From the NCBI RefSeq assembly GCF_002119425.1, contig NZ_MDSU01000013.1, forward strand, positions 1 through 33,036: DNA of 33,036 nt, read 5' to 3'. The stretch comes from Desulfurella amilsii. GTDB lineage: Bacteria > Campylobacterota_A > Desulfurellia > Desulfurellales > Desulfurellaceae. The position numbers and the translations under genes were made by a program. Below, piece by piece: positions 8,990 through 18,736 of this stretch. The notes under the pieces are model-generated. The model was not told where the DNA came from, did no database searches, and saw only the letters and a program-made list of their open reading frames with translations. Position 1 is the first letter of the stretch; every line of letters starts with the position of its first letter.

Positions 8990-9424
8990 ATGATAATTAT
9001 TGGATCAGATCACGCAGGTTTTGCTATGAAAGAAATTATAAAAGAATATTTATTGGGGCTAAACTATCAATTTGAAGATGTAGGCACATTTAGCGAAGAT
9101 TCGGTTGATTATCCGGATTTTGCGAAAAAAGCAGCAAAAAAAGTACAAAATAGCGATAATTTTGGTATACTTATTTGTGGAACTGGACTTGGCATGAGCA
9201 TTAGCGCAAATCGGTTTGCGGGTGTTAGGTGTGCACTATGTCATGATGCATACACAGCTGAATTTGCGCGCAAGCACAATAATGCAAATATATTGGCGTT
9301 TGGTGGCAGGACAACAGGGGTTGAGATAGCAAAGCAAATGGTGTATATTTTTTTGAACGCGTCTTTTGAGGGTGGGAGACACCAAAGACGCGTAAATAAA
9401 ATTGACACAGAAGGTGAAGAATGA
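8990..9424 (+). CDS. rpiB: ribose-5-phosphate isomerase B
   Basis: A 144-residue RpiB/LacAB-family enzyme that interconverts ribose 5-phosphate and ribulose 5-phosphate in the pentose phosphate pathway. It shows the N-terminal [10 protein letters not shown], the catalytic-cysteine loop [14 protein letters not shown], and the phosphate/base segment [19 protein letters not shown] followed by GGRTTG. Length is normal. ATG 8990 has GGAGGA at 8975-8980 and follows the CDF stop by two bases. The stop overlaps glyA as ATGA, and the rpiB-glyA pairing is common in bacteria. Confidence 0.96.
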   Translation: MIIIGSDHAGFAMKEIIKEYLLGLNYQFEDVGTFSEDSVDYPDFAKKAAKKVQNSDNFGILICGTGLGMSISANRFAGVRCALCHDAYTAEFARKHNNANILAFGGRTTGVEIAKQMVYIFLNASFEGGRHQRRVNKIDTEGEE

Positions 9425-10665
9425 ATTTAAAAAACTCTTTAAAAGAAACTGATTTAGAGCTTTTCAATGCTATAGAAAAAGAAAAGCAAAGGCAAAACTA
9501 TTCTCTTGAGATGATTGCCAGCGAAAACTTTGTATCAAGAGCAGTTTTAGAAGCGCAAGGCTCAGTTTTGACAAATAAATACGCAGAAGGCTACCCAGGC
9601 AAGCGCTACTATGGTGGTTGTGAGTTTGTAGATATTGCAGAACAATTAGCTATAGATAGAGCAAAACAACTATTTGGCGCAGAATATGTAAATGTTCAAC
9701 CCCATTCTGGCTCACAGGCCAATATGGCCATCTACATGGCAGCACTCCAGCCTGGCGATAGGTTGCTTGGTATGGATTTATCAAACGGCGGACATCTAAC
9801 GCATGGCTCAAAAGCAAATTTTTCTGGGAAACTATACTTAACATTTGGCTACGGGGTTAACCCGGAAACAGGCAGGATTGATTATGATGAAGTAGCTCAA
9901 ATTGTAGATGAGTTTAAACCAAAGTTGATTGTTTGCGGCGCAAGCGCATACCCTCGAGAAATTGATTTTAAGAAATTCAGAGAGATTGCAGATAGAGTAG
10001 AAGCCTATATTTTAGCAGATATTGCCCATATTGCAGGGCTTGTGGCTGTTGGTTTGCATCAAAGTCCAATCCCTTATTGTGAATTTGTCACAACAACTAC
10101 GCACAAAACGCTAAGGGGTCCTCGTGGTGGTATGATTATGTCAAAAGAATTTTTTGGCAAAGCTATTGATAAAACGATTTTCCCTGGCATCCAAGGTGGG
10201 CCTTTAATGCATGTGATAGCTGCAAAGGCGGTATGTTTTAAAGAAGCTTTAAGTGATGAATTTAAACAATATCAAACACAAATTGTAAAAAATGCTAAAA
10301 AGCTTGCACAAGCACTTATGGATAGCGGTTTTAAGCTTGTTTCAGACGGCACAGACAACCACATGATACTGGTGGATTTAACAAATAAAAGCATAACAGG
10401 CAAAGAAGCCGAAGAAGCGCTAAGTCAAGTAGATATTACTGTTAATAAAAATACTGTGCCTGGCGAAACAAGAAGTCCTTTTGTGGCAAGCGGTATAAGA
10501 ATAGGCACTCCAGCACTAACTACCCGCGGCATGAAAGAACAACAAATGGAAATTATTAGCCAATTAATTGCTGATACATTAAACAATATTGGAAACGATA
10601 AAATTTACAATAGTATAAAACAAGAGGTGAAAAAACTCTGCGAAGAATTCCCGCTGCACTATTAA
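9421..10665 (+). CDS. glyA: serine hydroxymethyltransferase
   Basis: A 414-residue PLP enzyme converting serine and tetrahydrofolate to glycine and methylene-tetrahydrofolate. It carries [18 protein letters not shown], the PLP-binding segment [24 protein letters not shown], and the PLP lysine K229 in [14 protein letters not shown]. Length and motif order match the family fully. It is coupled to rpiB by ATGA. The 3' end (10624-10665) also holds the ribosome site and apparent start of the next gene in another frame. Confidence 0.98.
   Translation: MNLKNSLKETDLELFNAIEKEKQRQNYSLEMIASENFVSRAVLEAQGSVLTNKYAEGYPGKRYYGGCEFVDIAEQLAIDRAKQLFGAEYVNVQPHSGSQANMAIYMAALQPGDRLLGMDLSNGGHLTHGSKANFSGKLYLTFGYGVNPETGRIDYDEVAQIVDEFKPKLIVCGASAYPREIDFKKFREIADRVEAYILADIAHIAGLVAVGLHQSPIPYCEFVTTTTHKTLRGPRGGMIMSKEFFGKAIDKTIFPGIQGGPLMHVIAAKAVCFKEALSDEFKQYQTQIVKNAKKLAQALMDSGFKLVSDGTDNHMILVDLTNKSITGKEAEEALSQVDITVNKNTVPGETRSPFVASGIRIGTPALTTRGMKEQQMEIISQLIADTLNNIGNDKIYNSIKQEVKKLCEEFPLHY
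10624..10640 (+). promoter_or_regulatory. Shine-Dalgarno GAGGTGA placed for a CTG start
   Basis: GAGGTGA (10624-10630) is an exact match to the anti-Shine-Dalgarno complement. It is followed by seven bases and then CTG at 10638-10640 in the frame of the TPR protein. There is no ATG, GTG or TTG in that frame between the upstream in-frame stop (TAG 10611-10613) and GTG 10902. This site therefore decides the start of the next gene. Confidence 0.6.
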
Positions 10666-12770
10666 TAGGGCTTTTTTGCTCTCTATTCTATAGATGTGCC
10701 TTTGCGCTAAATATTGATTTAAGAAAAATAAATGGGGTAAGTGGCTTTGTAATCTCAAATATAGACGCTAAATACACTCAAGAGTCACAAAAAGAATTTT
10801 TAAAACTTCAAATCTTAAATAAAAAATCTGATAAGCAATTTTATAAAAAATTAAATAATAACTATTTTGGTTTTATAAGCCTTTTTAATTCTTCAAATAA
10901 TGTGGATATTGTAATAGCAGCAAAAAAAGGCTATGAACTTTTTGTTAAAAAAGAGCCAAATGCGCTTATTATTTACCCAAAAAAGATAGCTCAAGAAAAT
11001 TCCATCGAGAAAAAAGAAAATTATGTTAGTAGTTCATTGTTTGTTAAACCTGCATTTAGTATTAGTTTAGTTGAAACTAAACCTACAGACCAAAATATAT
11101 TTTTTTTAGGGCTCGATGCATACTCACATCAAAATTACAAGCAAGCATCCAAAGAGTTTAGTAAATTGACAAGCAATTCAAATAGTCCGTTTTTTTTAAA
11201 TGCAATGTATTTACTTGCATTAAGCTATGAGAAAGTTGGTGATTATGACAAAGCCATAAAAACATACCATGAGATTTTAGGTTATTCATTGGAACTTGAC
11301 GCACCAGCCAAAATTATGTACCAAATCGCACAAATATATAAAAAACAAGGCGATGGCAGGTATTTAGGTACGTTGAAAAAAATTGTTGAGCAATACCCAT
11401 ATAGCAATTGGTCAGACCAGGCAAAGTTTGAGCTGGGAAACGCTTTTTTCCCTGCCAAAAAATATAATCAAGCTGTACTTTATTATTCTTCAATAACTAA
11501 AGAAAGCCCATTGTATCAAATTGGGATGCTGAAAGCTGCCTATATTTTTTACTTAGAACAAAATTATCCTCAGGCAGCTTATTTGCTTTATTTGATTAAT
11601 TTAAACGATATCAATTTAAAAAATAACGAAAAGTATATGGCTGCAGCTGCTTATGTATTTTGCCGTATGAAAGATTTCAAAAGTGCGGGAAATGTATTAT
11701 CATACATTAAAAATACAAGATCTCCTGATTTTTATATTGCTAAAGCAGAGTGTGAACTTTTACAAAACAAACCAGCTTTAGCTCAAAGCACAATGAATGA
11801 AGCTTCAAAGACTTTTGCTTCAAATAAAGGCATTGAGGAAGAAAAGGCAAAAATAGACCTTTCGACAAATAAATTAAACGAGCAAGAAATTGAAAGCATT
11901 GCAAATAAATACAAAAACAACGAAAAAATCGTCCCCTTAGCAATGTGGAGTTTGGCTAAAATTTACTACAATAAAAAAGATTATGCTAAAGTGCTTGGCT
12001 TATATACTAAAAGTCAAGATTCATCTTCAAGTGTTATGGATGAGTTTAAAAAATTAGCTCAAGATAGTCTAAATCATTATGCAGACCAAAGTGGTCAAAA
12101 TTTAGATGAAAAATCAATGCATGAATCTCTTAAATTTGCTAAAAATTTGAAATTAAACTTAAACTCATGTGACTTAGCTAAAAGTTTTATGTTTCTTGAA
12201 CAATACAAATATGCATTTGAATCATTGCATCAATCTTCTGAGTGCTATAGAATTATAAAGGCAAATTATGACATACAAAAAGGCGACTCAAAAAGTGCTT
12301 TAGCTGATCTAAGTTCAATCAAATACAAAGACTATTTAAACATGATTTTTGCAAGGCTGTCTTATATAAATGGAGATCTAAATAAATCCAAAACTTTTTT
12401 TGAAAAGTGTTTAAATTCCAAAGATAAACTACTTAAGGATTATGCACAGCTTCAGGTAGCCAAAATTAACATAGAAGAAAATACGCAAAAAACTCCCCTG
12501 AACAATAAAAGCTTTAAAGGGCCATTTTTAGCTGAAAGTATATTTCTCAATGGTTTGTATTATTTTAATAAAAAAGATTATGCTAATGCGCTGAAATATT
12601 TTAGCCAAGCAGAAAATTATAGGAAATACAATGAGAGAGCCCTTTTTTATGAGACCCTATGTTTTGTTAACCTTGGTCAAAGGAAGTTGGCTCTTCAAAA
12701 ATTGTCCATACTAGAGCGTAATTACCCAGACTCCACACTGTCAAAAAAATTGAAGGTTTTGATTCAATGA
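10638..12770 (+). CDS. exported tetratricopeptide-repeat protein, apparent CTG start
   Basis: From CTG 10638 the frame gives 710 residues. The first 23 form a textbook signal peptide: basic RR, a hydrophobic core [12 protein letters not shown], then a CAFA cleavage site. The next obvious start, GTG 10902, would remove the signal peptide and 65 residues of a small beta-type N-terminal region ([19 protein letters not shown] through NALIIYPKK). The rest is alpha-helical with repeated TPR-like units, e.g. [41 protein letters not shown] and [14 protein letters not shown]. It is likely a periplasmic or outer-membrane scaffold. It overlaps glyA by 28 bases and ends ATGA with the histidine kinase gene. 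The family is not recognised beyond TPR. The gene call is firm; the start is inferred. Confidence 0.8.
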   Translation: MRRIPAALLIGLFCSLFYRCAFALNIDLRKINGVSGFVISNIDAKYTQESQKEFLKLQILNKKSDKQFYKKLNNNYFGFISLFNSSNNVDIVIAAKKGYELFVKKEPNALIIYPKKIAQENSIEKKENYVSSSLFVKPAFSISLVETKPTDQNIFFLGLDAYSHQNYKQASKEFSKLTSNSNSPFFLNAMYLLALSYEKVGDYDKAIKTYHEILGYSLELDAPAKIMYQIAQIYKKQGDGRYLGTLKKIVEQYPYSNWSDQAKFELGNAFFPAKKYNQAVLYYSSITKESPLYQIGMLKAAYIFYLEQNYPQAAYLLYLINLNDINLKNNEKYMAAAAYVFCRMKDFKSAGNVLSYIKNTRSPDFYIAKAECELLQNKPALAQSTMNEASKTFASNKGIEEEKAKIDLSTNKLNEQEIESIANKYKNNEKIVPLAMWSLAKIYYNKKDYAKVLGLYTKSQDSSSSVMDEFKKLAQDSLNHYADQSGQNLDEKSMHESLKFAKNLKLNLNSCDLAKSFMFLEQYKYAFESLHQSSECYRIIKANYDIQKGDSKSALADLSSIKYKDYLNMIFARLSYINGDLNKSKTFFEKCLNSKDKLLKDYAQLQVAKINIEENTQKTPLNNKSFKGPFLAESIFLNGLYYFNKKDYANALKYFSQAENYRKYNERALFYETLCFVNLGQRKLALQKLSILERNYPDSTLSKKLKVLIQ

Positions 12771-13870
12771 ATAAGAATTTGGAGAATTTAGAGTATATAT
12801 TTGAAAAACTCATAGAAACAACTCAGAATTTAGAAAAATCTCATGAATTACTCAAACAAAAAATTTCTTACCTGGAAGATAAACTAGATAATAATCGCAA
12901 ATATTTAGAAAACATTTTAAACAGCATCACAAACGGTGTTTGTACAATAGATACCCAAACAAATATTAGTTTATTGAATCCCGCAGCAAAAAAAATTATA
13001 AATGTTGATAATTATCAAGGTCAAACATTAAAAGATCTATTTAGTATTGAGGCAAATAGCGTCGATGAGGTGTTAAACTATTGCAAGCTTAGCGAAGTTC
13101 ATGATATTGTTAACGGCTCAAAACAACACATAAAATTAAAAATTAACGCTTCATATGTATACGATAAAGAGAAAGTGATAGGAGCTGTGCTTGTTTTTGA
13201 AGATATCACAAAATTAGAAGCTTTAAAACTCGAAAATAAGCAAAAAGAAAAGCTTGCCACGCTTGGTCAGATAGCTGCAAGCATTGCTCATGATATAAGA
13301 AATCCTCTAGCTAGCATTCAATTATTTGTTTCTCTACTGGAAGACGATGATGTGGAAGACAAAAAAGAGATTATTAAAAACATAAATACGAATATTCAGC
13401 GTATAGATGAAATTGTAACAAATACTTTACTTATAGCAAAAAAAGTTATTACAAAAAAAGAGCTGATTAAGTTGAATGAAATGGTTGATCAAATTGAAAA
13501 AGAAATAATAAACAAATTAATTTCTTACAATGTCTTATTTAAAAAAAATATACAACCAGCCATAATAACATCTGACAGAAATTTACTTAGAAGCATAATT
13601 ACAAATTTATTAACAAATGCTATAGAAGCGGCAAAAACTACAGTTGAGCTCATGGTAAGAATTTTTAATAATATTCTGATAATTATTGTTAAAGACGACG
13701 GTTGTGTGCTAAACGATAAAAATATGATTTTTGAGCCTTTCTTTTCTGAGAAACAATCTGGTGTGGGTCTCGGGCTTTTTATTGTAAAAAAGGCCATTGA
13801 AGCTTTGAATGGTAAAATAACCGTATTAAGTGCGAAAAAAACTATATTTATCGTGTGTATTAATGTTTAG
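12767..13870 (+). CDS. PAS-domain sensor histidine kinase (NtrB/AtoS-like), cytoplasmic
   Basis: A 367-residue kinase without membrane helices. Residues 1-~45 are a coiled coil. A PAS fold spans ~45-150 (ILNSITNGVCTIDTQTNISLLNPAAKKI, then GAVLVFEDITKLE). The phospho-acceptor H-box is SIAHDIRNPLAS with H175. The N-box is NLLTNAIEAA and the ATP-lid glycines are GVGLGLFIVKKA near the C terminus. The order is complete. No response regulator gene is adjacent, so the partner must lie elsewhere. It starts inside the TPR-gene stop (ATGA) and runs eight bases into the plsC-like gene, so it belongs to this operon, perhaps sensing envelope state. Confidence 0.92.
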   Translation: MNKNLENLEYIFEKLIETTQNLEKSHELLKQKISYLEDKLDNNRKYLENILNSITNGVCTIDTQTNISLLNPAAKKIINVDNYQGQTLKDLFSIEANSVDEVLNYCKLSEVHDIVNGSKQHIKLKINASYVYDKEKVIGAVLVFEDITKLEALKLENKQKEKLATLGQIAASIAHDIRNPLASIQLFVSLLEDDDVEDKKEIIKNINTNIQRIDEIVTNTLLIAKKVITKKELIKLNEMVDQIEKEIINKLISYNVLFKKNIQPAIITSDRNLLRSIITNLLTNAIEAAKTTVELMVRIFNNILIIIVKDDGCVLNDKNMIFEPFFSEKQSGVGLGLFIVKKAIEALNGKITVLSAKKTIFIVCINV

Positions 13871-14492
13871 TTTTTTAAAATGGATTAAAATAGTGTTTTA
13901 TCTGTTTTTTTATTACTTTACTCAGAAAAATACAAAAATAGCTATTAAGAAGCTTTCAGAAAAAACTATTAAAATTTGCAAAACCCGAATTATTTTTAAC
14001 AAAACAAATATAAATTCAAAGAATTTTGTCATTATGGCTACGCATAAGAGTTATTTTGACATTTTTTGCATTGAACACTGTTTTGGTGATGCTAAAATTA
14101 TTTGGTTTGCAAAACAAGAACTATTCAAAATCCCTTTTTATGGTCATATGCTAAAAGAAACAGGAGCATTAAGTGTTGATAGAAAATCTGTTATAAAATC
14201 AGCCCTTGCTATAAGAAAATTGTTAAAAGAGAAAAAAGACAATGTTGCTTTTGCGATTTTTCCTTACGGTACAAGAAAACACACAAATGACTTTAAAAGT
14301 GGTGGTATATATTTTGCAAAAAAGTTGAAATTACCTATAATACCAGTAAGGATCGATGGTAGTTGCAATGTTATGCCGCCAGGAAAAATAACTATAAAAG
14401 AAAATCAAACAGTTAATGTTAAGGTTTTTGAGGCAATCAATTATAATGAAGATTTCGATAAAATTGAATCAATATTGAAAAATATTATATGA
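13863..14492 (+). CDS. 1-acyl-glycerol-3-phosphate acyltransferase (PlsC family)
   Basis: A 209-residue membrane-associated acyltransferase of phosphatidic-acid synthesis or a related lysophospholipid step. Motif I is ATHKSYFDIF (HX4D), motif II-like is ALSVDR, motif III is FPYGTRKH (usual FPEGTR, with Tyr for Glu), and motif IV is LPIIPVRI. An N-terminal hydrophobic segment anchors it. ATG 13863 is preferred, overlapping the kinase by eight bases. GTG 13830 is in frame but would overlap 41 bases and adds nothing typical. No clear ribosome site precedes it, consistent with coupling. The Tyr in motif III deserves notice because this Glu helps bind the acceptor phosphate in PlsC. Confidence 0.87.
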   Translation: MFSFLKWIKIVFYLFFYYFTQKNTKIAIKKLSEKTIKICKTRIIFNKTNINSKNFVIMATHKSYFDIFCIEHCFGDAKIIWFAKQELFKIPFYGHMLKETGALSVDRKSVIKSALAIRKLLKEKKDNVAFAIFPYGTRKHTNDFKSGGIYFAKKLKLPIIPVRIDGSCNVMPPGKITIKENQTVNVKVFEAINYNEDFDKIESILKNII

Positions 14493-15157
14493 AAAAAATA
14501 CCACTTTTGGTTATTTTGTTGTTTAGCTTTTACATGCAAAGCTGCTCATATATACCATTTGTTGGCCCAACTTCTTCAGTTCATCCTTTAAAATCAGTAA
14601 ATGTAGGCTACACAGAAAATGGCTTGGCTTCATGGTATGGGCCACAATTTCAAGGTCAGCTGACAGCTAGCGGTGAAATATTTGACATGTATAAACTAAC
14701 AGCAGCAAGTAGAACGCTTCCCCTTAATGTATACACGAAGGTGACAAATTTAGATAACAATCGCTCAACAGTGGTGAAAATAAACGATAGGGGTCCGTTT
14801 GTGCAAGGGCGCATACTTGATTTGTCGTACGAAGCAGCAAAACAGCTTGGCATGCTACAAGCAGGCGTTGCGCCTGTTAGAATTACAGTTGTTTCGCCAA
14901 ATTACTATTTATTGGCAGCAAATGAAAAATTTACAATTCAAGTTGGAGCGTTTACCGATTTTAAAAACGCTTTTGATTATAGAAACTACTTATCACGCTA
15001 CTTTGATTCTGTTTATATAAATAGCTTTTATACAGGCAAAGTTACTTATTATAGGGTGAGAGTGGGGATTTTTGATGGCCAACAGCAAGCACAAGATTAT
15101 GCACAAACAATTGTCAGTCCACTTGTAAAGAATTATTTTATTGTAGCAAAAGATTAG
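14489..15157 (+). CDS. rlpA: RlpA-family septal lipoprotein with SPOR domain
   Basis: A 222-residue lipoprotein. Residues 1-19 are a lipoprotein signal with cysteine in FYMQSCS. A double-psi beta-barrel follows (GLASWYGPQFQGQLTASGE; AASRTLPLNVYTKVTNL; INDRGPFVQGRILDLSYEAA). The C-terminal SPOR domain is KFTIQVGAFTDFKNAFDYRNYL through YYRVRVGIFDGQQQAQ. RlpA proteins bind denuded septal glycan through SPOR and, in some species, act as lytic transglycosylases. The barrel keeps the GxASWYG and DRGPF motifs. It is coupled to the acyltransferase by ATGA and is the last gene of the run. Confidence 0.93.
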   Translation: MKKIPLLVILLFSFYMQSCSYIPFVGPTSSVHPLKSVNVGYTENGLASWYGPQFQGQLTASGEIFDMYKLTAASRTLPLNVYTKVTNLDNNRSTVVKINDRGPFVQGRILDLSYEAAKQLGMLQAGVAPVRITVVSPNYYLLAANEKFTIQVGAFTDFKNAFDYRNYLSRYFDSVYINSFYTGKVTYYRVRVGIFDGQQQAQDYAQTIVSPLVKNYFIVAKD

Positions 15158-15303
15158 TTTAATTTTTCTAAGTTAATCGGTATAAGGTATAATATAAACG
15201 CTCATAGGCATTTTACAGCCTAAGTTTGAATGTAGTTTTATTGCAATCGTAAAAGCAAATGTATTCTTTTTTTGCCTTTTTTCCTTTATTGGTATTAATT
15301 TCT

Positions 15304-15332
15304 GAGTAATTGTTGTGTATATTGGATTACTC
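15304..15332. repeat. inverted repeat upstream of the MFS promoter, possible operator
   Basis: GAGTAAT (15304-15310) and ATTACTC (15326-15332) are perfect 7-base inverted arms separated by 15 bases. A second small palindrome, GTATATAC, is at about 15340-15347, just before the -35 box at 15355. The position suits an operator for a regulator of the downstream transporter, but no cognate regulator is seen. A minor RNA hairpin is the alternative. Confidence 0.35.
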
Positions 15333-15354
15333 ATTTTCCGTATATACAGAAACA

Positions 15355-15383
15355 TTGACTTTTTGACGACCTTATTATATAAT
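15355..15383 (+). promoter_or_regulatory. strong sigma-70-type promoter for the MFS transporter
   Basis: TTGACT (15355-15360) and TATAAT (15378-15383) are separated by exactly 17 bases, a near-consensus promoter. The predicted transcript would begin around 15390, about 45 bases before the TTG start at 15436. It indicates that this transporter is transcribed separately from rlpA. Confidence 0.65.
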
Positions 15384-15435
15384 CGAATGTAATATGAAAT
15401 TTGGTTATTTAAAAGATTTATTAAAAGAGATTTAA

Positions 15436-16575
15436 TTGCGTGTTGTATATAACATAAATAAGAAATTTTACCCAGTTATAGTAGCTGGTGCATCATTTTT
15501 TTTAAGCTATTATAGTAGACTAACATGGAGTATTTTATCTTCATATATGCCATTTCATCCAAATGTTACTCAAGACTCTCATGTATTTGCGCTTTATTTT
15601 TTAAGTTATATTATAATCCAAATACCTGCTGGTTTTTTATCTGATAGATACCAAGGTGGAAAGGTTATTGCTCTATCTTTAATAGTTCTTGCTGTCACAT
15701 CTTTTTTTTCTGGGCTTGCAGTCAATATTGAGCAAGAGTATATTGCGAGTTTTTTTATGGGTTTGTCAGCTGGATGGATATATCCAGCATCTCTAAATGT
15801 GATAAAATACTATTATAGTAAAGAAGAAAGACCTGTTTTTTTAGGATACTACAGCATTGCATGGCCACTGGCAATTGTTGTATCAGGTTTATTACTCCCA
15901 AGTATTGCTTTGCATGTAGGCTGGAAGTGGGGGTACTATTCTTCGGCTTTATTGTGCCTTATATTTGCAGTTTTAGCATATCCATTAAAAACCTACAAAA
16001 ATTTTAGTAAAATAAATTTTCTTGTAGTAAAGGATAAAAATGTCATACTGCTATCTCTTGGTGGTTTTTTGTTTTTTTCTTCTTATTGGTCAATAATGCT
16101 TTATGCGTACAAATACTTTATAGAAATAGGCATACAAAGCATTGAAGCTGGCTTTTTATTTTCTGCTATGGCTATAATAGGACTATTTTCATCGGCTATC
16201 TCTGGCTTTATTGTAAACAAATTTGAGTTAAAATCTTGTATGATATCAGCTATTTTCGCTTACGCGCTTTTAACTGCATTGCCTGCATTCACGCATTCTT
16301 ATTTAATATTAATCTTAATTGTTATGGCTATGGGATTTGTAAGATTTATCATAGTACCTTTAAACGCAAGTATTTTAATACTTATAGGAAAAGAAAATGT
16401 TGGCAGTGTCACTGGAATTTCTAATTTATTTTGGCAATCAAGTGGAATATTCGGACCACTAATTTCGTCAGTATTTATTACTAACTTTGGGTTTCATTAT
16501 TTTTGGCTAATGATGAGCGCTATTATTCTTATATCTATCCCTTTCTATTTGTTTATCCAAATGAGTCATTCCTAA
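15436..16575 (+). CDS. MFS transporter, 12-helix type
   Basis: A 379-residue inner-membrane carrier with about 12 hydrophobic segments. The region after helix 2 has the MFS motif-A variant GFLSDRYQGGKVIA, preceded by IIQIPAG. Later, GFLFSAMAIIGLFSSAISGFIVNKFE is the equivalent loop of the second half. The start is TTG 15436, with a weak AAGAGA site at 15424-15429; the next ATG in frame would remove helix 1. It resembles sugar-phosphate or organic-acid symporters more than drug pumps, but the substrate cannot be assigned. Confidence 0.85.
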   Translation: MRVVYNINKKFYPVIVAGASFFLSYYSRLTWSILSSYMPFHPNVTQDSHVFALYFLSYIIIQIPAGFLSDRYQGGKVIALSLIVLAVTSFFSGLAVNIEQEYIASFFMGLSAGWIYPASLNVIKYYYSKEERPVFLGYYSIAWPLAIVVSGLLLPSIALHVGWKWGYYSSALLCLIFAVLAYPLKTYKNFSKINFLVVKDKNVILLSLGGFLFFSSYWSIMLYAYKYFIEIGIQSIEAGFLFSAMAIIGLFSSAISGFIVNKFELKSCMISAIFAYALLTALPAFTHSYLILILIVMAMGFVRFIIVPLNASILILIGKENVGSVTGISNLFWQSSGIFGPLISSVFITNFGFHYFWLMMSAIILISIPFYLFIQMSHS

Positions 16576-17527
16576 AAAAGTGGGACTATATTATAATAGG
16601 CATGTAATTTTGGCCATTTTGTCGATTTCTCAAATAAAAAAATTATATTTCCCCCGAGCATTTATAAGCAGTAAAATAACCGTTAAAATAACAATTAATA
16701 GTGTTTGGCTGTAAGCAAACTGCCACTGTGAATTAATGAAATTTTATTTTTATGTAACGGATAAATATTTTTAACAATTTCGTAATACTGTTTAAATTCA
16801 TCTATAAAAAGTAACAATATTATTATTTTAGTTATTATACTTACAAACACTATTGCACATTTGCTTTAGATGAATGAAATCATTCAGGTTTAATAGTGCC
16901 GTAGGTTTTATTAATATTTGTATATTCTGATCAAGCATGCATTGTCTTTGTGATTAGCTTTTATTTCATAAAAACTAAATGGCACTGTAAAGTCTCAGCC
17001 AAAAACTTTAAAAAAGCCTGGCATTTCGTAACATTTACACAGAGAATATTCAAAAGATCCAAAAAATCTTATTTGAAAATTGTTTCACCTATTTTACCAC
17101 ATTAAATATCGTTATTAAAATCTGTAAATATTTTTTCAGGATTCATAGCCAATAAAAACCTTAGTTTTTCTAAGTATAGGCTAGTCAATTTTTATACAAA
17201 TATAATTTAACTGTTTTAGGTTTTTTACAATTTTTATTGATAAACCAGAACCCATAAATTAAAGATATGTTTTTCAAAATGTAAACGCATAAAAATGTGC
17301 ATCTGGCTTGGTTTTACGGTTTAAAATTTCTCATGCTTTATCAAAAACACTTACAGCTTCATATAGCGTATTGCCAACAATACTTTTTTGTAACTTGTCT
17401 GCTAAGCTGACTTCTATTGCTAATATAATATAATGAATTAACTTTGAATAAAAATTTTTATATTAAACTTGACTTTAGTTAATTGAGGTTTATCGTTTAA
17501 TTATTAAATAAATAGCGGAGGTTCTCT
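16576..17527. other. 952-base stretch with no intact gene; possible minus-strand relics
   Basis: No frame stays open long enough for a gene. On the minus strand several short stretches look protein-like and are broken by stops. 17430-17334 reads LAIEVSLADKLQKSIVGNT... and, after a TGA, continues as EILNRKTKPDAHFYAFTF to 17277. 17188-17102 reads LEKLRFLLAMNPEKIFTDFNNDI then stop. 16728-16630 reads FAYSQTLLIVILTVILLLI, a membrane-helix-like run. MNPEKIF faintly recalls the C terminus of FAD-linked oxidases, too little to name. These may be decayed genes. A perfect inverted repeat lies at 16871-16886. The last ~60 bases before 17528 probably carry the promoter of the next operon (TTGACT at 17469-17474, poor -10). 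Confidence 0.4.
16871..16886. repeat. short perfect inverted repeat
   Basis: TGAATGA (16871-16877) and TCATTCA (16880-16886) are perfect inverted arms with a two-base spacer, within the gene-poor stretch. It could be a protein-binding site or chance; no gene starts close to it. Confidence 0.3.
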
Positions 17528-18733
17528 ATGGGCGTTTACATAATAGGAACTTGCGATACAAAGTATAAGGAACTTTTGTTTGTAAAGGAAATTCTAGAAA
17601 AATCAGACATTGATGTAAAATTAATTGATGTTTCAACCAAATCCCATCAAAATAAAGCTGACATTTCAAATGGTAAGATTGAAACATATAGTCCACAAAA
17701 AGAAAAAATTATTGACATTACTGATAGAGGTAAAGCTATAGCATTAATGAGTGATGCACTTGAAAATTTTATTATAAAACAACAAGACTTATCTGGCGTT
17801 ATTGGTCTTGGTGGCTCTGGTGGTACATCTTTAGTCTCTAAAGGTATGAGAGCGCTGCCTATAGGTATTCCAAAGATATTAGTTTCTACAGTGGCATCTG
17901 GAAATATCTCTCATTATATTGGAGCCAGCGATATTTTCATGCTTTATTCGGTTACGGATATTGCAGGTATAAATAGAATTTCTAGTGTTGTATTAAGTAA
18001 TGCAGCAAAAGCGATGGTTGGAATGGTTGAGAAAAAATATGAGGTTAAAGCAGAAAATCAAAAAATAGCAATTGGTTTGACTATGTTTGGTGTAACAACA
18101 CCCTGTGTAGATACTGTAAGAAAACGCCTTGAAAACAACTACGACTGTTTGGTTTTTCACGCAACGGGTTCTGGCGGTCAATCTATGGAAAAGTTGGTTG
18201 AATCAGGTATGTTTGGGGGAATAATTGATATTACAACAACAGAAATTTGCGACCTTTTCATGGGAGGTGTAATGAGTGCAACTGAAGATAGGCTAGGTGC
18301 AGTCATAAGAACCAAAATACCGTATGTAGGTTCTGTTGGAGCAATGGATATGGTAAACTTCGGACCCATCAATACCGTACCTGAAAAATACAAAGATAGA
18401 AATCTATATATTCACAATCCACAGGTAACATTAATGAGAACTACAGTATCAGAAAATGCAGAGATGGGAAAATGGATAGCAAACAAGCTTAATCAATGCG
18501 AAGGTTATGTAAGATTTTTATTACCACTAAAAGGAGTTTCTATGTTGGATAATAAAGACTATCCTTTTTATGACCCAGAAGCTGATAAAGCATTGTTTGA
18601 ATCAATTGAAAAAACACTCATTCAAACGGACAAACGAAAGTTAATTAAACTTGACCTTCACATAAATGATGTAGAATTTGCTAATGCTTTAGTGGAACAC
18701 TTTTTAGAAATTATGAAATATGGAGGTCTATAA
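17528..18733 (+). CDS. Tm-1-like ATP-binding protein (UPF0261 family)
   Basis: A 401-residue cytoplasmic protein of the UPF0261/Tm-1 family, named after the tomato virus-resistance protein Tm-1. Family traits are the opening YIIGTCDTKYKELLFVKEIL, the glycine-rich loop GVIGLGGSGGTSLVSKGM, the phrase PKILVSTVASGNISHYIG, and later VFHATGSGGQSMEKLVESGMF with VPEKYKDRNLYIHNPQVTLMRTT. The fold is reported as two Rossmann-like halves that can bind ATP; the biochemical role in bacteria is unknown. The start is ATG 17528 with CGGAGG at 17516-17521. The TIM-barrel partner gene follows after three bases; in plants both parts are one protein. It opens the dehydrogenase cluster. Confidence 0.88.
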   Translation: MGVYIIGTCDTKYKELLFVKEILEKSDIDVKLIDVSTKSHQNKADISNGKIETYSPQKEKIIDITDRGKAIALMSDALENFIIKQQDLSGVIGLGGSGGTSLVSKGMRALPIGIPKILVSTVASGNISHYIGASDIFMLYSVTDIAGINRISSVVLSNAAKAMVGMVEKKYEVKAENQKIAIGLTMFGVTTPCVDTVRKRLENNYDCLVFHATGSGGQSMEKLVESGMFGGIIDITTTEICDLFMGGVMSATEDRLGAVIRTKIPYVGSVGAMDMVNFGPINTVPEKYKDRNLYIHNPQVTLMRTTVSENAEMGKWIANKLNQCEGYVRFLLPLKGVSMLDNKDYPFYDPEADKALFESIEKTLIQTDKRKLIKLDLHINDVEFANALVEHFLEIMKYGGL

Positions 18734-18736
18734 ATA

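Noticed and set aside
15173-15355. Minus-strand 60-residue open frame in the rlpA-MFS gap
   Set aside because: No ribosome site, no recognisable domain, Lys/Ile-rich as expected from AT-rich noncoding DNA, and it overlaps the inverted repeat upstream of the MFS promoter.
17469-17501. Definite promoter for the Tm-1-like operon
   Set aside because: TTGACT is present but the -10 candidates (TATCGT at 16 bases, TTTAAT at 21 bases) are poor; it is mentioned only inside the gap entry.
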